The position numbers were made by a program, and so were the translations under genes. A stretch of DNA of 64,000 bases, taken from assembly GCA_900545025.1 (NCBI GenBank), contig UQXH01000002.1:62001-126000 (forward strand), written 5' to 3'. Source of the stretch: an uncultured Phascolarctobacterium sp. Its GTDB lineage: Bacteria > Bacillota > Negativicutes > Acidaminococcales > Acidaminococcaceae. How positions within the stretch are numbered: the first letter of the stretch is position 1; each line of letters starts with the position of its first letter. Shown here piece by piece: positions 8,018-17,681 of this stretch. Below the pieces are notes generated by a model that saw nothing but the letters and a program-made list of their open reading frames with translations, had not been told where the DNA came from and did not search any database.

Positions 8018-8389
8018 TTACCTACTTTCGCCACACATTCCATTTAAAATCTTGATGGCTTCATCATTTTTCTGCCTGCTGCAGTCTGCAAGCAGTTCTA
8101 TCACTTCCCGCAGCCTTGCTTTATCAGCTTCACTGCGGGCTAAAAGGCCAAGTTTTTTTTCATTGCGCTCCAAAATCAGCTCCACACGCTTCAGCAAATC
8201 ATGAATCGCCTGCCGTGATACGCCAGTTTCTTCCGCAATCTCTGTCAGTGACAGGTCATCATAAAAATACAGTTTTAAACATTGCTGCTGTTTTTCTGTC
8301 AAAAGGCCGCCATATATATCAAACAGCCTTCCCAGCCTCATTCTCTGTTCAAAATCGTGTTCTGACAATTTCCTGTTTCCTTTACTCAA
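8018..8389 (-). CDS. ylxM: YlxM family helix-turn-helix protein (UPF0122)
   Basis: A 123-residue protein with a sigma-4-like helix-turn-helix (LTEKQQQCLKLYFYDDLSLTEIAEETGVSRQAIHDLL). YlxM/p13 is co-encoded with ffh in Bacillota and Mollicutes and has been reported to stimulate SRP-FtsY GTPase. It begins about 17 bases after the predicted -10 region and is the first gene of the ylxM-ffh-rpsP-trmD unit. Confidence 0.9.
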   Translation of the reverse strand: MSKGNRKLSEHDFEQRMRLGRLFDIYGGLLTEKQQQCLKLYFYDDLSLTEIAEETGVSRQAIHDLLKRVELILERNEKKLGLLARSEADKARLREVIELLADCSRQKNDEAIKILNGMCGESR

Positions 8390-8405
8390 AATATCTGACT
8401 ATGTA

Positions 8406-8434
8406 ATTATACTGTATCGCCAAATATATGTCAA
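8406..8434 (-). promoter_or_regulatory. Consensus sigma-A promoter for ylxM-ffh-rpsP unit
   Basis: On the minus strand TTGACA (8429-8434), 17-bp spacer, TATAAT (8406-8411): a perfect match to both boxes with ideal spacing. It lies in the 51-base gap between ftsY and ylxM, so the ribosome/SRP genes are not solely dependent on the smc-ftsY transcript. Confidence 0.88.
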
Positions 8435-8440
8435 GTATTT

Positions 8441-9358
8441 TTACTTGTCACTGTCAAATAAAGCTTCCACAAATTTATCAGGCTCAAAAGGACGGAAATC
8501 CATAATACCTTCGCCAACACCAATCCATTTTACCGGCAATCCCAGCTCTTCTTTAATTGCTACGACAACGCCGCCTTTGGCGGTACCATCAAGCTTAGTC
8601 AGCACTACGCCTGTAACATTGGCAGTTTCCATAAATACTTTTGCCTGGCTGATTGCATTTTGCCCAGTAGTCGCATCAAGCACCAGAAAAGTTTCATGTG
8701 GAGCTTCCGGAATCTCTCTTTTGATGATGCGATGAATTTTCTCCAGCTCATTCATTAAATTGGTCTTGTTATGCAGGCGGCCTGCAGTATCAATGAAAAG
8801 TATATCTGCCTTACGTGCCACGGCAGCCTTAACTGCGTCAAAAACTACTGCAGCCGGATCAGCGCCTTCAGCGTGACGGATTACATCACAGCCGGCACGC
8901 TCGCCCCAAATCTGCAGCTGTTCAGAAGCCGCTGCTCTGAAAGTATCGCCTGCAGCCAGTACAACCTTGTAATTAAACAAGGTAAAATAGTTAGCCAATT
9001 TACCAATCGTAGTAGTCTTGCCGACGCCGTTAACGCCTACCACAAGGATAACTGTAGGCTTGGCGCCAATACGTGTCCGCTGACCGGAATCCTGCAGCAT
9101 CTCCGTAAGATATTTTTTCAGGAAAGGAATAACGTCCTGCGTACCATTGATTTCTTTTTTCTTTGCTGCCTGGCGCACAGCTTCAATAAGCTTTTCCGTA
9201 GTCTTGACACCTACGTCGGCTGTTAAAAGAATCATTTCCAGCTCTTCCAAAAAATCTTCATCAATAGAAACAGATAAGCCAACCAGCTCTTCTATTCTGT
9301 CCGTAAAATTACGGCGTGTCTTGCTAAGGCCTTCTTTCAATCGCTCAAAAAATCCCAT
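8441..9358 (-). CDS. ftsY: Signal recognition particle receptor FtsY
   Basis: SRP receptor GTPase. A compact 305-residue form without the long acidic A domain. NG domain: N bundle 1-95, P-loop VGVNGVGKTTTIGKLA about residue 107, DTAGRLHNKTNLMNE about 195, TKLDGTAKGG about 255, and the C-terminal GVGEGIMDFRPFEPDKFVEALF characteristic of FtsY. The N-terminal MGFFERLKEGLSKTR is the membrane-interacting helix. It lies six bases downstream of smc. Confidence 0.97.
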   Translation of the reverse strand: MGFFERLKEGLSKTRRNFTDRIEELVGLSVSIDEDFLEELEMILLTADVGVKTTEKLIEAVRQAAKKKEINGTQDVIPFLKKYLTEMLQDSGQRTRIGAKPTVILVVGVNGVGKTTTIGKLANYFTLFNYKVVLAAGDTFRAAASEQLQIWGERAGCDVIRHAEGADPAAVVFDAVKAAVARKADILFIDTAGRLHNKTNLMNELEKIHRIIKREIPEAPHETFLVLDATTGQNAISQAKVFMETANVTGVVLTKLDGTAKGGVVVAIKEELGLPVKWIGVGEGIMDFRPFEPDKFVEALFDSDK

Positions 9359-9364
9359 AAACTC

Positions 9365-12300
9365 CTACTCCTTTTCATTTATCTTAACAGAAAGCAATTT
9401 TGATACACCGGATTCTTCCATAGTAACACCATACATAATGTCGGCACATTCCATTGTCCCTTTACGATGCGTAATGATAATAAACTGTGTTTTCTGCGAA
9501 AAATCCCTTAAAAACTTTGAAAATCTGACAATATTGGCATCATCAAGCGCCGCATCTATTTCATCCAAAATGCAAAACGGTGCCGGACGATAACTAAGCA
9601 AAGCAAAAAGCAGCGCGATGACAGTCAGCGCTCTTTCCCCGCCGGATAACAGATACAAGCTCTGCAACCTTTTACCGGGCGGCTGAACTTCGATGTCAAT
9701 CCCGGAATTCAGCAAATCATCGGGCTCAGAAAGCTTTAAAACGGCAGTGCCGCCGCCAAAAAGCCTTACATAGCATTCAGCAAAGAATTTATTTATCTCT
9801 GCAAACGCCTCTTTAAACTTCCGCGTCATGCCAGAATTTATTTCACTGATAACTGCCTGCAGATTATCTCTGGCTGTCGCCAAATCATCGTACTGACGGT
9901 TTAAAAATTCACTGCGCTCCTTGACTGCCTGATACTCCTCGATAGCGGCAGGATTAACAGGTCCTAATGCTGCAATAGCCGTTACCAGCCTGCTTTCCCG
10001 CTTTTTCAGCTCTGCATTGTCAAGTTCCAGCAGGTCTTCTTTTCTTGCAGCAGCTTCATCAAGGCCATATTCTTCTGTCAGCTGCGCCAGAACATGCTCA
10101 CGGTCATTATTATACCGTGCCATCTCTATATCCAGCTGCTTTAAAGCGCCCTCACTATTGCCGCATTGTCTGCGAATCGCAGCCGCCTGCTCATCTGCTT
10201 GCTGCTGCTGATTCTGCAGGCGCAGACGCTCCTCTCTGAACTCTTCCTTGCCGCTTTCAGTTTCCTGCAGCTGCTGCAAAAGTTCGGCACTGCGCTTATC
10301 GCATTCCTGCTTCTCAGACTCGCATTTTTCAATCAGCTGCTGCAATCGCTGCTGCTCCTGCTCATTACCTGTAATTTCTCTGCGCAGCTGCAGCGTATCA
10401 CTGTCGAGGCCCTTCATTCTGTCGCTCATCAGCTGTACCTTAGCCGAAGATGTCTCTGCTAATAAACGGACATCATGCAGCTGGTTTTCTGCTGCATCTA
10501 CCTTGCTTTTTTCTGCAGCCATTTTTTTCTGCATATCTTCCAACAGTTGTTTCGCTGCGCTATCCTGCTCTTCAAGTTCTTTGACTTTTGTGCGCAGCTC
10601 CTGTACTTTGCTGCGATTCGCCATATATTCTGCCGCAATGGCATTTCTATCATCAAGCAGCAGTAATAAGCGTTCTTCTGCATCACGCTTTTTCTGACTT
10701 AAATGCTGCAGCTGTAAATCAAGCTGCGAAGACATCAAGGCGTACTGCCGTAATTGCTCCCGTCCCTGCTGCAGTTTCGCAGACAACTTCTGCTGCTGCT
10801 CCTCTGCTGCTTCCAGTTTCTCCTGCAGCTGAAGCATATTTCCCCGCCGCTCCGCAAGCAAAGCTTCAAGACGTTTAATATCACGGCCACGGCTTAAATA
10901 ACCTTCCTTATGTCTGCGGCTGCCGCCTGACATACTGCCGCCAGCGTTGATAGTATCGCCATCTAATGTAACTACTCGTAACCGAAAGTTAGCCACCTTT
11001 GCCGCAGTCAGCGCAGCATCAATATTTTCCGCAACCAATACGCGTCCCAGCAAAAATCTGATAGCTTTGGCCGCCTGCTCCTGGCAGCTCACCAAATCTA
11101 CAGCAAAACCACAAATACCTTTAAGGTTGCGCAGTCTTTCTTCCTCCTGCGTCAGCCTGCGCTCCTGAATATTATCTAAAGGCAGGAATGTCGCTCTGCC
11201 GCCATTTTGCTGTTTCAGAAAGTTGATGGCTGCTTTAGCAGTATCCGCATCTAAAGTTACCAGGTTCTGCGCACTTTCTCCTAAAGCTGTTTCTATAGCA
11301 GTAACATATTTTTCGTCCGTCTGCAGCAATTCTGCTGCCACGCCGATAATATTTTCCCGCCATATTGCACTGCATTTCAGGATATTTTTTATACCATAAC
11401 CAAAACCTTCATAAGAAGTCTGCATACGCTGCAGTGAATTAAGCCGTGCTTCTGTTTCTATAAGCTTCTTCTGGCAAAGCCCCTGCTGCTGCCTTATTGT
11501 CTGCAGCTCACACTTATATGCTTCCTCTTGCTGCCCATCGGCATCTAATTCAGCACTTAAACGTTTCTGTTCATGCCCGCTGCGGGCCTGTTTTTCCAGC
11601 AGTTGGCGATATTCCTCTTCCATGCTTCCAGTCGCTGCTTCGGCTTCAATAATACTTTCTTTCAGTGCTTCTCTGCGTTTTACGCGACGTTCCTGCTCCT
11701 GCTCCAACATGCGTAAGGCGTTGCGTGCTTCCAACATGCTCTGCATATCGGCAAAAACATCTGCCTTTAAATCTTCTGACTGCTGACTGATTTCATGGAG
11801 ATTCTTTTCATACTGCTCCTTTTCGCGCTGCAGCTGCTGCAAGCTGTATTCAGCCTTAGCACGCTTCTTATCAACTGTATCGAACTCTGCCGCTAACGCA
11901 GCCATTTGCTTTTCCAGCTCATCAGCCTGCTGCTCCAGTCTGATATTCCTTGCACCAAGCTTTTCCGAACTCTGCCTGCTGTTGATAATACGTTCATCAA
12001 GCACCGCTTTTTGTCCGCGTATTTTTTCCAGTGCAGTTTCTTTCTCTTTCATTTCATCCATCAGCTTGGCAAAACTTTCATTCAGCCTGTCAGTTTCTGC
12101 CTGCAGCTGCGCAGCCTGCGCCTCCTGCACGCTTAAAGCAGCCAGCCGCTGCGAAAGTTCCTGCTCCAAAAGCTGCTTTTTATCCTGCAGCTTTTGACAC
12201 AAACCGGTTAGATCATCAAGCTTATGCACAAAATTAGTGAGACGACATTGTCTCTGCTCCGCATAGAGAGCATTATACTGCTGTGTTTTTTCTGCCGCTG

Positions 12301-12925
12301 CCCGCAGAGGCTCTACCTGCGCATCTACTTCAGCCTTAATATCGTTAATACGTGTAAGGTTTACTCCGGTTTCATCCAAACGTCGTACAGCCTCTTTCTT
12401 ACGCAGTCTGTACTTGGCAATACCGGCAGCCTCTTCAAACAGCGCCCTGCGTTCCTCCGGCCTGCTGTTAAGTACCTCGTCAATTCTGTTTTGACCAATA
12501 ATCGACATAGAGCCTTTGCCTAAGCCTGTATCAGCCAATAAATCCAGAATATCTTTCAAACGACAATTTTTCTTATTGATGGCATATTCACTGTCGCCGC
12601 TGCGAAACAAACGCCTTGTCAAGCTGACCTCGGAAAACTCCATGTCCAGCGCACGGTCGCTGTTATCAAATTCCAAGGTAACCTCCGCCACGCCTAAAGG
12701 CCTTCTCTTGCTGCTGCCGGAAAAAATTATATCCTCCATCTTACTGCCGCGCAGATATTTGGCGCTTTGCTCGCCTAATACCCAGCGTATAGCATCAGAA
12801 ATATTACTTTTTCCCGAGCCATTTGGGCCCACTACGGCCGTGATTCCTTTATCAAAAGTTAATTCAGTTTTTTCGGCAAAGGATTTAAAGCCGTATGTGG
12901 CAAAAGACTTTAAGCGCACGGTCAT
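9365..12925 (-). CDS. smc: Chromosome segregation protein SMC
   Basis: The bacterial condensin ATPase. Walker A GPNGSGKSN at about residue 33, a long coiled coil (170-500), the hinge (about 510-660) with GGSMSGGS just after it, the returning coiled coil (to ~1030) and the C-terminal head with signature LLSGGERALTVIALLFAL and Walker B FCILDEIDAALDDANI. Length about 1186 aa is normal. The ATG at 12923-12925 is kept, but its Shine-Dalgarno (AAGGTG) is only two bases away. A GTG at 12917-12919, giving VRLKSFATYGFKSFAEKTE, is better spaced and aligns with the usual SMC N-terminus. Confidence 0.97.
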   Translation of the reverse strand: MTVRLKSFATYGFKSFAEKTELTFDKGITAVVGPNGSGKSNISDAIRWVLGEQSAKYLRGSKMEDIIFSGSSKRRPLGVAEVTLEFDNSDRALDMEFSEVSLTRRLFRSGDSEYAINKKNCRLKDILDLLADTGLGKGSMSIIGQNRIDEVLNSRPEERRALFEEAAGIAKYRLRKKEAVRRLDETGVNLTRINDIKAEVDAQVEPLRAAAEKTQQYNALYAEQRQCRLTNFVHKLDDLTGLCQKLQDKKQLLEQELSQRLAALSVQEAQAAQLQAETDRLNESFAKLMDEMKEKETALEKIRGQKAVLDERIINSRQSSEKLGARNIRLEQQADELEKQMAALAAEFDTVDKKRAKAEYSLQQLQREKEQYEKNLHEISQQSEDLKADVFADMQSMLEARNALRMLEQEQERRVKRREALKESIIEAEAATGSMEEEYRQLLEKQARSGHEQKRLSAELDADGQQEEAYKCELQTIRQQQGLCQKKLIETEARLNSLQRMQTSYEGFGYGIKNILKCSAIWRENIIGVAAELLQTDEKYVTAIETALGESAQNLVTLDADTAKAAINFLKQQNGGRATFLPLDNIQERRLTQEEERLRNLKGICGFAVDLVSCQEQAAKAIRFLLGRVLVAENIDAALTAAKVANFRLRVVTLDGDTINAGGSMSGGSRRHKEGYLSRGRDIKRLEALLAERRGNMLQLQEKLEAAEEQQQKLSAKLQQGREQLRQYALMSSQLDLQLQHLSQKKRDAEERLLLLLDDRNAIAAEYMANRSKVQELRTKVKELEEQDSAAKQLLEDMQKKMAAEKSKVDAAENQLHDVRLLAETSSAKVQLMSDRMKGLDSDTLQLRREITGNEQEQQRLQQLIEKCESEKQECDKRSAELLQQLQETESGKEEFREERLRLQNQQQQADEQAAAIRRQCGNSEGALKQLDIEMARYNNDREHVLAQLTEEYGLDEAAARKEDLLELDNAELKKRESRLVTAIAALGPVNPAAIEEYQAVKERSEFLNRQYDDLATARDNLQAVISEINSGMTRKFKEAFAEINKFFAECYVRLFGGGTAVLKLSEPDDLLNSGIDIEVQPPGKRLQSLYLLSGGERALTVIALLFALLSYRPAPFCILDEIDAALDDANIVRFSKFLRDFSQKTQFIIITHRKGTMECADIMYGVTMEESGVSKLLSVKINEKE

Positions 12926-13005
12926 CACCTTACTTCATAATTCTTTATCAAGATATTTTATCATATATTTTATACGGTATACAACCGCAAGATACTTTTA
13001 TCGTG

Positions 13006-13494
13006 CTACAGCCAGCTTTTAAGAACTCGCCATTCTTCCTGCAGGTCTGTAAGATTCATCCGGGCATTTGCTGGGCTGGTTGAGTGCAGATAATATACCG
13101 GAACTTTGACGACAGTCCCAAAATATTTTTTAAACGCACTGCCTGCCTTGCCGCCGTTGCAAAAAACTGCTTTCAGCTGTGGATATTGCTGCAGCAAACC
13201 GAGAATATCATTAGGCTGTTCGTTGCGGATATCACTGTCAAGACTGCCGTCTCTTTCACACACTCCTAACACATCCCAAAGCGCAAGCCTATTTTGCTGC
13301 AATAAGGCCAGCTTAGCCTGATAATCCGTTGGCAGCTCAGCAGCAAACAAAGCAGCTAAAAGCTTCCAGAACCTGTTCTGCGGATGCGCATAATATTGCT
13401 GCATTTCTAAAGATTTTCTTCCCGGCATCGAACCAAGGATCAGCACTCTGCTTTCTGCCGACACAACCGGCGGAAAGCTTTTACAGATACTCAT
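13006..13494 (-). CDS. DNA-deoxyinosine (hypoxanthine-DNA) glycosylase, UDG superfamily
   Basis: A 162-residue uracil-DNA-glycosylase-fold protein. It shows the family-6 (HDG) motifs: VLILGSMPGRKSLEMQQYYAHPQNRFW (split across residues 17-43) and the C-terminal YYLHSTSPANARM segment corresponding to motif 2. HDG enzymes excise hypoxanthine produced by adenine deamination. No iron-sulfur cysteines are present, unlike UDG families 4 and 5. The gene sits between a radical SAM gene and smc, so it may be co-transcribed with chromosome-maintenance genes. Confidence 0.82.
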   Translation of the reverse strand: MSICKSFPPVVSAESRVLILGSMPGRKSLEMQQYYAHPQNRFWKLLAALFAAELPTDYQAKLALLQQNRLALWDVLGVCERDGSLDSDIRNEQPNDILGLLQQYPQLKAVFCNGGKAGSAFKKYFGTVVKVPVYYLHSTSPANARMNLTDLQEEWRVLKSWL

Positions 13495-13521
13495 GTTTCA
13501 CAACCTTTTTATTCCACTCAT

Positions 13522-14514
13522 TTATTCTGATCTGACAGTAATATTTTCCCCAGCAGTTTTTTCGACAATAATTTGCGCAGGAGCCAGCAGCTGCCGCCAA
13601 TACTCAATATTGCTGTTTTTCATTCCTCGGAGCTTAGATTCCATTTTTGCAGGGCAACTAATTACTATACGTGCTGCTCCTTTTACAGCTAATAGTTTAT
13701 CTGTCAAACGCTCACGCAGAAGAAAGCTCTGCACCAACTCACCCATAGAAGGATGAAAAGGCCCAGCCAGAATATTACCCGGCGCACATAACTCATCATC
13801 CGGCTGTAAACCAACCCTGATAACCTTGATACCATTAGTCGTAAGTTTGTCATAAACCCAGGAGCTTTGACGCACAGCTTCTTCCAGGCTTAGCGGCTGA
13901 AACTCTCCCTTTGCCCAGCTTTCAGCTAAAGGCGTTCCTTTAATAACCAAAAGCGGATAGATTCTGGCAATATCAGGCTGTAAATTTATTACCTGCGCAA
14001 CAGTATCCTGCAGACTGCTGAAATTTTGCAGCGGCATTCCAACCATCAACTGCAACCCCGTCTTAAAATCATAAGCACGCAGCTGCTGCATAGCCTGAAC
14101 TACATCCGCTGCCGTATGCCCGCGCCCTGCTGCAGCTAAAACCCTGTCATCCAGCGACTGCACGCCAAGCTCAATTAAACGCACGCCATGCTTCCGCAGC
14201 AGTTCTAATTTTTTATCATCAATATAATCCGGCCGCGTAGATAATCTGACACTGCCAATAACGCCGCGCTCCAAAAGTTCATCTGTTAAAAGCAGCAGTC
14301 TTTCCTGCAAATCACTGTCTAAAGCGGTAAACGACCCACCGTAAAAAGCCGCTTCATTATCCGTCGATGGGCGCAGCCATTGCAGCCAGCGGTCTATCTG
14401 CTCATGCGCACCGCTCTCGGCAGCATTCTTTTGTCCGCTGATAGTCTTCTGATTACAGAAAACACACTGATGCGGGCAGCCTGCATGAGGTATAAAAATA
14501 GGTAAAATAGCCAT
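13522..14514 (-). CDS. Radical SAM protein, Elp3/YhcC-like
   Basis: Radical SAM enzyme of 330 residues; the cluster-binding motif is CPHQCVFC (Cys13, Cys17, Cys20) directly after the N-terminal FIPHAG. YGGSFTALD, RLSTRPDYIDDKKLELL and IELGVQSLDDRVLAAAGRGH are typical of the Elp3-related and coproporphyrinogen-oxidase-like subgroup, and a ~80-residue C-terminal Radical_SAM_C-type domain follows. There is no acetyltransferase domain, so this is not true Elp3. The substrate is unknown. A gene of this type between rnc and smc is a frequent arrangement in clostridial relatives. Confidence 0.8.
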   Translation of the reverse strand: MAILPIFIPHAGCPHQCVFCNQKTISGQKNAAESGAHEQIDRWLQWLRPSTDNEAAFYGGSFTALDSDLQERLLLLTDELLERGVIGSVRLSTRPDYIDDKKLELLRKHGVRLIELGVQSLDDRVLAAAGRGHTAADVVQAMQQLRAYDFKTGLQLMVGMPLQNFSSLQDTVAQVINLQPDIARIYPLLVIKGTPLAESWAKGEFQPLSLEEAVRQSSWVYDKLTTNGIKVIRVGLQPDDELCAPGNILAGPFHPSMGELVQSFLLRERLTDKLLAVKGAARIVISCPAKMESKLRGMKNSNIEYWRQLLAPAQIIVEKTAGENITVRSE

Positions 14515-14573
14515 TCTTATTTATCCTTTAAAATTTACAAACAAAATTTTCATGTAAGATTCATTGATAGCGT

Positions 14574-14603
14574 AAAGGCAGGTATGTACGCATACCTGCC
14601 TTT
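14574..14603. terminator. Strong hairpin between radical SAM and HAD genes
   Basis: A 13-bp perfect stem (14574-14586 with 14591-14603) around a TACG tetraloop, ending in a short T run on both strands. Position fits the terminator of the HAD/membrane-protein pair. The weak T tract lowers certainty. Confidence 0.7.
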
Positions 14604-14609
14604 CAGTAA

Positions 14610-15425
14610 TTATTCTTCAACCTGTATCTGTTTTGTCAGGATACTTTCTATTACTAACGCCACGCCGTCGTCATTATTAGAAGCGGTGATTATCTTGGCA
14701 TTATTTTTAACACTGTCCTTAGCATTGGCTACCGCCACACCGATACCGGCATTTTTTATCATCCCTATATCATTATTGGAATCACCGATGCACATAATTT
14801 CTTCCGGTTTTATATCATAAGCTGCCGCTACAGCCTTTACGGCTTCCCATTTATTCACACCAGGCTCCATCAATTCCAGGAAGTTATCCTTGGAACTTGT
14901 TACATCCAGTCTGCCGGCAAATTTTTCAGCAAATTCCTGCCACACCTGTTCAAACTCATCTCCTGCAGTCATAACAAGTATTTTGTACGGTGCTTCGTCA
15001 GCCGTATAAATAGCTTCGCCAACCTCGGTTGTCGGTATGCCGGAAATCTTAGTATACATACGGGAAAAATCATTTTCCTCTTTAATCAGGATTTTATCAC
15101 CGATATATACCTGCAGATAGCAGCCTTTTTCTTTGCAATATTTTAAAATATCACGCGCAGTTTCCAGCTTCATCTTATGTTCATAAAACACCTTGCCGCT
15201 GCGGCTTTCCTTAACCAAAGCCCCATTATATGTTACCAGCGGCACATCAAGTCCAAGGTCAAGCGCATAAGGACGCGCAGAAACATACATCCTCCCCGTA
15301 GCGATCAGAAAAATAATTCCTTCTGCAACAGCTCTTTTTATGGCAGCTGCATTACGTTCAGAAATTTTACAATCTCTATTTAATAAAGTGTCATCCATAT
15401 CACTGGCAATCAATTTAATCTTCAT
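14610..15425 (-). CDS. Cof-type HAD-IIB phosphatase
   Basis: A 271-residue HAD hydrolase: motif I DMDDTLLN (nucleophile Asp9), motif II LIATGRMY, Lys in the NKWEAVKAVA region, and motif IV CIGDSNNDIGMIKNAGIGVAVANA. The large cap between motifs II and III marks subclass IIB (Cof/YidA), which acts on sugar phosphates or phosphorylated cofactors such as FMN. The substrate cannot be predicted. It overlaps the membrane-protein gene upstream by four bases. Confidence 0.88.
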   Translation of the reverse strand: MKIKLIASDMDDTLLNRDCKISERNAAAIKRAVAEGIIFLIATGRMYVSARPYALDLGLDVPLVTYNGALVKESRSGKVFYEHKMKLETARDILKYCKEKGCYLQVYIGDKILIKEENDFSRMYTKISGIPTTEVGEAIYTADEAPYKILVMTAGDEFEQVWQEFAEKFAGRLDVTSSKDNFLELMEPGVNKWEAVKAVAAAYDIKPEEIMCIGDSNNDIGMIKNAGIGVAVANAKDSVKNNAKIITASNNDDGVALVIESILTKQIQVEE

Positions 15426-15775
15426 CTTGTTTTTACCTCTTCATCTATTCTTTCCAAAACATTATCTATCAGTACTGCCAAAATTCCGTACAAAGCCAAA
15501 AATACGGTAAGTGCCAGTCGGTCTACAATAATATAACCCGGCAGCAGCGACCGCAGCAGTTCCACGCTTAAAAGTGTACCGGCAATTACTGCGGCACGGC
15601 AGGTATAAGCAGGCAGCCTGCGAAACAACCTAATCATAATTGTAACCAAGGCAGACAATAAGATTGTCCCGGTCAGCAAGCCTCCCAGCGTCACTACCTC
15701 CAACCATTCTGTCTGATAAATTACAGCAAAAAAAATAACACTCAATGTAAGCCACTGAGTAAAAATATTATACAT
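15422..15775 (-). CDS. Small multi-pass membrane protein, unknown
   Basis: I do not recognise a family. The 117 residues form three to four hydrophobic helices (about 5-22, 28-50, 58-75 and 82-105) with a basic loop RLFRRLPAYTCR and a charged C-terminus RIDEEVKTR, a topology consistent with an integral inner-membrane protein. It is translationally coupled (ATGA) to the HAD phosphatase. The overlap suggests joint expression, but no shared function is evident. Confidence 0.7.
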   Translation of the reverse strand: MYNIFTQWLTLSVIFFAVIYQTEWLEVVTLGGLLTGTILLSALVTIMIRLFRRLPAYTCRAAVIAGTLLSVELLRSLLPGYIIVDRLALTVFLALYGILAVLIDNVLERIDEEVKTR

Positions 15776-15790
15776 AAAATCACCGTTTTT

Positions 15791-15799
15791 ATTATATCA
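15791..15799 (-). promoter_or_regulatory. Extended -10 promoter for membrane protein/HAD pair
   Basis: On the minus strand TATAAT (15791-15796) preceded by TGA, an extended -10, about 16 bases from the start codon. No good -35 at 17 bp. Confidence 0.42.
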
Positions 15800-15852
15800 T
15801 ACTAATTACTGTAAAGTACAATTTATATTTCTGCTTTTTACATAAAAAAAAC

Positions 15853-15880
15853 TTTGCAGACAACAAAAATATGATAGAAT
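15853..15880 (+). promoter_or_regulatory. Candidate sigma-A promoter for yhdT-panF
   Basis: TTTGCA (15853-15858), 16-bp spacer, TAGAAT (15875-15880). It lies 54 bases upstream of the yhdT start, which has an AAAGGGG ribosome-binding site. Confidence 0.5.
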
Positions 15881-15934
15881 ATGGTGACAACGACGCAAAT
15901 TCTATTCTTTAGGTTATAGAAAGGGGTTTTCTCT

Positions 15935-16192
15935 ATGAAACGGAGTGATAAATTCCGTCAGGCTAATTATGAAGCCAAGGCAACTGTCTTGGCAACTATT
16001 GCCGTTATTATCTTTTGGTGGGCCGCCGGCTTTGGTCTTGCTGACTGCGATATTACTTTCTGGCATACTCCCCTTTGGGTTTGGGGCGGCTGTTTCGGCA
16101 CCTGGATTTTTGCTATCTTAGTAACCTTATTCTTGACAAAAAAGGTCTTTGTTGATTTTGATTTAGACGACGAGGAGACAAAAAATGACTAG
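15935..16192 (+). CDS. yhdT: YhdT family small membrane protein (DUF997)
   Basis: An 85-residue protein with two membrane helices (about 17-36 and 47-68) and an acidic cytoplasmic tail FDLDDEETKND. The YEAKATVLATIAVIIFWWAAGF and FLTKKVFVDFDL segments match the YhdT/DUF997 family, which precedes panF in enterobacteria as it does here. It overlaps panF by eight bases. It is probably an accessory subunit of the pantothenate symporter, although this is inferred from conserved pairing. Confidence 0.8.
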   Translation: MKRSDKFRQANYEAKATVLATIAVIIFWWAAGFGLADCDITFWHTPLWVWGGCFGTWIFAILVTLFLTKKVFVDFDLDDEETKND

Positions 16193-17681
16193 TATTTTTA
16201 ATCTGCTTCCGGTAATGCTCTTCCTTATCTTCATGCTCGGCATCAGTATTTACATTCAAAAATCCTCCACAGCAGAAAGAAAAAAAGATTTTGCCAAGGA
16301 TTATTTCATCGGCGGCAGAACTTTGGGCGGTTTTGTTCTTGCTATGACTACTGCCGCAACCTACAGCAGCGTCAGCACTTTCGTAGGCGGTCCCGGTATG
16401 GCCTGGGTCATCGGCTATGGCTGGCTGTATATGGCTATTGTCCAAGTAGTAGTTATCTTCCTGGTATTAGGCGTATTCGGAAAAAAGATTGCACTCATTT
16501 CCAGACGCATTGATGCCGTCACCGTTATCGACGTTATCCGCGCCCGCTATAACTCTGACCTGCTGGCAAATTTTTCCGCACTGGTTATTGTTGCCTTCTT
16601 CTGCGCTACCATGGTAGCCCAATTTGTCGGTGCAGCAAAACTGTTTGAGGCTGTAACTGGTTTTTCCTATGTTACCGGTCTCAGCCTGTTCGGTCTGATT
16701 GTTGTCTTTTACACTACTATCGGCGGGTTTAAAGGCGTAGCTGTAACGGACTCTGTCTGCGCTATCGCTATGATTGCCGGACTATGCCTGCTGATGGGCT
16801 CGATGATGGAAGTGGGCGGCGGCTTTGAAAATATCATGACCTACATCAGCACTAATCATCCTGATATGCTGGAGCCGCTTTCGCGCGGCAAGATGCCCAT
16901 ATCTCTTTACATCAGCCAATGGCTGCTGGTTGGTATCTGTACTTTATCACTGCCGCAATCTGTTGTGCGCGGCATCAGTTATAAAAATACTCAGGCACTG
17001 CACCGCGCTATGATTATCGGTACAATCGTTATTGGCGCCATGACGCTCGTAGCTACCTGGATTGGCGTACTCAGCAAAGGTATTCTTACCGACTCTCTTG
17101 CCGCTTATGGTAATAGCGTAGATAATATTACCCCTCTCGCCATCGTCAAAAGCATGGGGCCCTTCTGGGCTGGCGTTACTATCATCGGCCCTATTGCCGC
17201 AACTATTTCTACTGTTTCCTCTCTACTTTTGGCATCTTCCTCTTCCATAATCAAAGATATCTATATGCACGAGCTCCATAAACGTGGCCTGGCACCTTTA
17301 AACAGCAAGATACGTACTTTCAGCCTGACAACAACTATCATCCTGGGTCTTGCCGTATACTTTATCGCTATCTCTCCACCCAGCGTTATCTGGCAGATTA
17401 ACATGTTCGCCTTTGGCGGCTTGGAAACAGCCTTTTTCTGGGTACTGATTTTCGGTCTTTTTTGGCCTAAGGCTAATAAAGTCGGAGCGCTGGGAGCTAT
17501 GATTGGCGGCGTCATTATTTACTGCAGTACCATGGCTTTGAAAATTAAATTTTTCGACCTCCATCAGATTGTTTTAGGCATCTTTTTCTCCCTGCTGTTG
17601 TTCTTCATCGGTAATTATTTTGGACAGACAGCAGATCGTAAAACGCTGGAAATTTTCTTTCCGGAAAAATTTGAAAAATAA
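16185..17681 (+). CDS. panF: Sodium/pantothenate symporter
   Basis: A 498-residue SSS-family transporter with about 13 membrane helices. The family signature spans YFIGGRTLGGFVLAMTTAATYSS and the central GGFKGVAVTDSV region. Resemblance to PanF is supported by the adjacent yhdT. It takes up pantothenate (vitamin B5) with Na+, feeding CoA synthesis. It ends at a bidirectional terminator shared with the thiamine operon. Confidence 0.87.
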   Translation: MTSIFNLLPVMLFLIFMLGISIYIQKSSTAERKKDFAKDYFIGGRTLGGFVLAMTTAATYSSVSTFVGGPGMAWVIGYGWLYMAIVQVVVIFLVLGVFGKKIALISRRIDAVTVIDVIRARYNSDLLANFSALVIVAFFCATMVAQFVGAAKLFEAVTGFSYVTGLSLFGLIVVFYTTIGGFKGVAVTDSVCAIAMIAGLCLLMGSMMEVGGGFENIMTYISTNHPDMLEPLSRGKMPISLYISQWLLVGICTLSLPQSVVRGISYKNTQALHRAMIIGTIVIGAMTLVATWIGVLSKGILTDSLAAYGNSVDNITPLAIVKSMGPFWAGVTIIGPIAATISTVSSLLLASSSSIIKDIYMHELHKRGLAPLNSKIRTFSLTTTIILGLAVYFIAISPPSVIWQINMFAFGGLETAFFWVLIFGLFWPKANKVGALGAMIGGVIIYCSTMALKIKFFDLHQIVLGIFFSLLLFFIGNYFGQTADRKTLEIFFPEKFEK